Positions 5,788 to 7,385 of a stretch of 7,385 nucleotides of DNA are shown here, in pieces; within the stretch, counting starts at the first letter, position 1, and every line of letters starts with the position of its first letter. The notes beneath the pieces are model-generated. The model had not been told where the DNA came from, ran no database searches, and saw nothing but the letters and a program-made list of their open reading frames with translations. The stretch covers positions 1 through 7,385 of the forward strand of contig JANYLE010000132.1 in NCBI GenBank assembly GCA_025363795.1, written 5' to 3'. Position numbers and translations under genes: made by a program. Source of the DNA: Mariniphaga sp. (GTDB taxonomy: Bacteria > Bacteroidota > Bacteroidia > Bacteroidales > Prolixibacteraceae).

Positions 5788-6363
5788 TTAATAATTCGAT
5801 TCTTTAATCTCGAAGTAAGATTGCGGGTGTAAACAGGCCGGGCAGACAAGGGGTGCACTGGCAGCTTCGTGAAGGTATCCACAATTGCGGCATTTCCAGA
5901 TCACTTTATCACCACGTTTAAACACTTTTCCCGATTCAAGATTATCATACAAAGTCCGGTAACGATCTTCATGTGCTTTTTCAACTTTTGTAATCATCTT
6001 AAAGCAGGCAGCCACCTCTTTATAACCTTCTTCATCGGCAATTCTGGCAAACTCCGGATACAACGATGTCCACTCTTCGTTTTCACCTTCTGCAGCAGCC
6101 TTTAGATTTTCGAGTGTTGTGCCGATTTTCCCAGCAGGATAAGTAGCCGTAATTTCAACCGGACCACCTTCCAGAAAACTGAAAAACCGTTTTGCGTGCT
6201 CCCTTTCATTCATTGAAGTTTCTTCAAAAATGCCCGAAATTTGTTCTAAACCCTCTTTCTTTGCCTGTTTGGCAAAATAATCGTATCGCATACGAGCCTG
6301 CGATTCGCCTGCAAATGCCTTAAGCAGATTTTGCTCAGTTTTAGATCCTTTAATGCTGTTCAT
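5788..6363 (-). CDS. rbr: Rubrerythrin (peroxide-reducing diiron protein with rubredoxin domain)
   Basis: A 191-residue cytoplasmic protein that reduces hydrogen peroxide to water using electrons from reduced rubredoxin or NADH-linked partners, a main oxidative-stress defence of anaerobes. The N-terminal four-helix bundle (about 1-145) keeps the diiron ligands: Glu20, Glu53 and His56 (ExxH), Glu94 and Glu97, then Glu128 and His131 (ExxH). The C-terminal rubredoxin-like domain (about 153-191) has Cys158/Cys161 in CRNC and Cys174/Cys177 in CPAC for the mononuclear iron. Length and domain order match the classical two-domain form, and nothing is missing. It is transcribed alone, with a terminator-like hairpin on each side (5728-5772 and 6567-6596). 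An 8-base palindrome AACATGTT at 6409-6416, about 46 bases upstream of the start, could be an operator but matches no regulator site I know. Confidence 0.96.
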   Translation of the reverse strand: MNSIKGSKTEQNLLKAFAGESQARMRYDYFAKQAKKEGLEQISGIFEETSMNEREHAKRFFSFLEGGPVEITATYPAGKIGTTLENLKAAAEGENEEWTSLYPEFARIADEEGYKEVAACFKMITKVEKAHEDRYRTLYDNLESGKVFKRGDKVIWKCRNCGYLHEAASAPLVCPACLHPQSYFEIKESNY

Positions 6364-6461
6364 AGTATATGTATTTAATGTAAACTGATTTTATATTCTC
6401 CGGAATCCAACATGTTAAGTCAAAATACGGTGCTTAAAAGTAAGCAAATTGTTTACCATAT

Positions 6462-6469
6462 CAAAAATA
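6462..6469 (-). promoter_or_regulatory. Candidate -7 element for rubrerythrin
   Basis: On the minus strand this reads TATTTTTG, a match to TAnnTTTG about 100 bases upstream of the start. No TTG stands at the expected -33 distance, and such A/T matches are frequent in this spacer. A second imperfect candidate, TATTTTG (6421-6427), has a TTTG (6445-6448) upstream, but the spacing is about 3 bases too short. The choice is undecided. Confidence 0.2.
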
Positions 6470-6566
6470 TCAAGTGCTATTTATTATTAGAAATGGACAT
6501 CATTATCGCCTCTTTGAACTAAAGCAGAATCAACCAGTTTAAAAATCAGTGAACCAATTCTCGGAC

Positions 6567-6596
6567 AAAAAAACAGGGGATTTTTTAGGTCCCCTA
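6567..6596 (-). terminator. Intrinsic terminator of the citrate synthase gene
   Basis: On the minus transcript AGGGGA and UCCCCU (6590-6595 with 6575-6580) form a GC-rich 6-bp stem with a 9-base A-rich loop. It is followed by G and then U7 (the A-run at 6567-6573 on the plus strand). It begins 25 bases after the stop codon at 6621. Confidence 0.85.
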
Positions 6597-6620
6597 TCAA
6601 ATTTATATGAAAATATTGTA

Positions 6621-7385
6621 TTAAATACCAGCTTTTTGTTTAAACCAATCCAGCGTTTCAGACGAAGGCCGTTCGAGTGGAAGGTTATACATCCTATCCC
6701 AGATTAATTGCGCTAAAACGCCCAACGACCGGCTCACGCCAAACATGACTGTATAGAAGAAATATTCAGAAATACCATAGTGCTGCAGCAAAGCTCCAGA
6801 GAAAGCATCAACATTAGGCCATGGATTCTTGACCTTGCCTAACGACTTCAAAATCGGAGGAACGATTTCATACAGCGTGTTCACAATATCAATAAGTTTG
6901 TCGTCGGTAACATATTTGCGTGCAAAATCCTGCTGCGCCGTAAACCGGGGATCGGTTACCCTTAATACAGCATGACCGTAACCAGGAATAACTTTACCTT
7001 CTGAGATCGTTTTCTTAACATACGCCTCAATTTTATTTCTTTCTTCTTCTTTCGAATTACTCGCTCCGATTTCTTCAATCATTGAATAAACCCAGAACAT
7101 TACCTCCTGGTTGGCATAGCCATGCAAAGGACCAGCAAGACCCAGCATACCAGCAGCATATGAATAGTACGGATTACTTAATGCACTGCCAACAAGATGT
7201 GTCGCATGTGCAGACACATTTCCACCTTCATGATCGGCATGAATACACATGTACATTCGAAACAACCGGTAGATTTCTTCACTATCATATCCCATCATGT
7301 GGGCAAAGTTAGCTGCCCAGTCAAGGTTACGATCCGGCTCGATAAAAGTACCGTCTTTAAAACTACGACGGTAAATATATGCTGC
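6621..7385 (-). CDS. Citrate synthase, mitochondrial-type, C-terminal part (5' end outside window)
   Basis: Condenses oxaloacetate and acetyl-CoA to citrate at TCA cycle entry. The frame is open to the right edge, so the ATG at 7298 is internal; 254 residues are visible, starting AAYIYRRSF. Key residues of the pig mitochondrial enzyme are all found (visible numbering, pig in brackets): His52 in DHEGG [238], catalytic His88 in GPLHG [274], His138 in PGYGH [320], Arg147 in DPR [329], catalytic Asp193 in NVDA [375], Arg219 in GVSRS [401], Arg239 in LERP [421]. Spacing matches pig except for four extra residues between His88 and His138. The strings DHEGGNVSAH and NPWPNVDA mark the eukaryotic-like type rather than the hexameric E. 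coli GltA type. One difference is Phe195 where the animal enzyme has His (NVDAH). It is followed by a clear terminator (6567-6596). Confidence 0.95.
   Translation of the reverse strand, partial: AAYIYRRSFKDGTFIEPDRNLDWAANFAHMMGYDSEEIYRLFRMYMCIHADHEGGNVSAHATHLVGSALSNPYYSYAAGMLGLAGPLHGYANQEVMFWVYSMIEEIGASNSKEEERNKIEAYVKKTISEGKVIPGYGHAVLRVTDPRFTAQQDFARKYVTDDKLIDIVNTLYEIVPPILKSLGKVKNPWPNVDAFSGALLQHYGISEYFFYTVMFGVSRSLGVLAQLIWDRMYNLPLERPSSETLDWFKQKAGI

Noticed and set aside
7082..7312. Plus-strand frame over citrate synthase
   Set aside because: It is antisense to a strongly conserved enzyme and shows no domain.
4656..7385. An operon of citrate synthase, rubrerythrin and deaminase
   Set aside because: Spacers of about 120 to 260 bases with terminator hairpins after the first two genes, and unrelated functions, argue for separate units.
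1..7385. A new defence, mobile or CRISPR-like system
   Set aside because: No transposase, integrase, nuclease, repeat-spacer array or toxin-antitoxin pair was found; only the unknown gene at 1726-2385 stays open.

Overview
The window reads as a chromosomal segment of a member of the Bacteroidota, probably an anaerobe or microaerophile of Bacteroidales type. The evidence is a low-GC genome, a FadL/OmpP1-type outer membrane protein, a secreted SGNH hydrolase of a form common in this phylum, a rubrerythrin (an anaerobe's peroxide defence), and a TATATTTG -7 element with an upstream TTG at Bacteroidota spacing ahead of the FadL-like gene. The phylum call is inference from these protein types and the promoter; genus cannot be set from the sequence.

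Layout: the left edge holds the 3' part of one plus-strand gene, the C-terminal half of a PHP-like TIM-barrel metal hydrolase (1-473). It converges on a block in which every other gene is on the minus strand: an SGNH/GDSL esterase with an odd His-rich tail (607-1380), an unrecognised membrane-anchored protein in a very AT-rich stretch (1726-2385), a FadL/OmpP1-family outer membrane protein with an Ala/Gly/Gln-rich insert (2766-4376), an AAH1-type adenine deaminase usually labelled adenosine deaminase (4656-5666), a rubrerythrin (5788-6363), and the C-terminal part of a mitochondrial-type citrate synthase that runs off the right edge (6621-7385). A 35-base palindromic hairpin separates the convergent pair. 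Terminator-like hairpins follow the FadL-like, rubrerythrin and citrate synthase genes.

Despite sharing a strand, the minus genes look like separate transcription units: gaps are about 120 to 380 bases and several hold terminators. They serve unrelated housekeeping roles (TCA cycle entry, peroxide detoxification, purine salvage, outer membrane uptake, ester hydrolysis), so no shared pathway is evident. The stretch from about 1381 to 2675 is the most accessory-looking part: AT-rich, carrying an unknown gene, long intergenic gaps and a possible three-way-junction fold.

I found no CRISPR array, tRNA, rRNA, complete insertion sequence or recognisable defence system. The observations in Part 2 are modest ones in a largely ordinary region.
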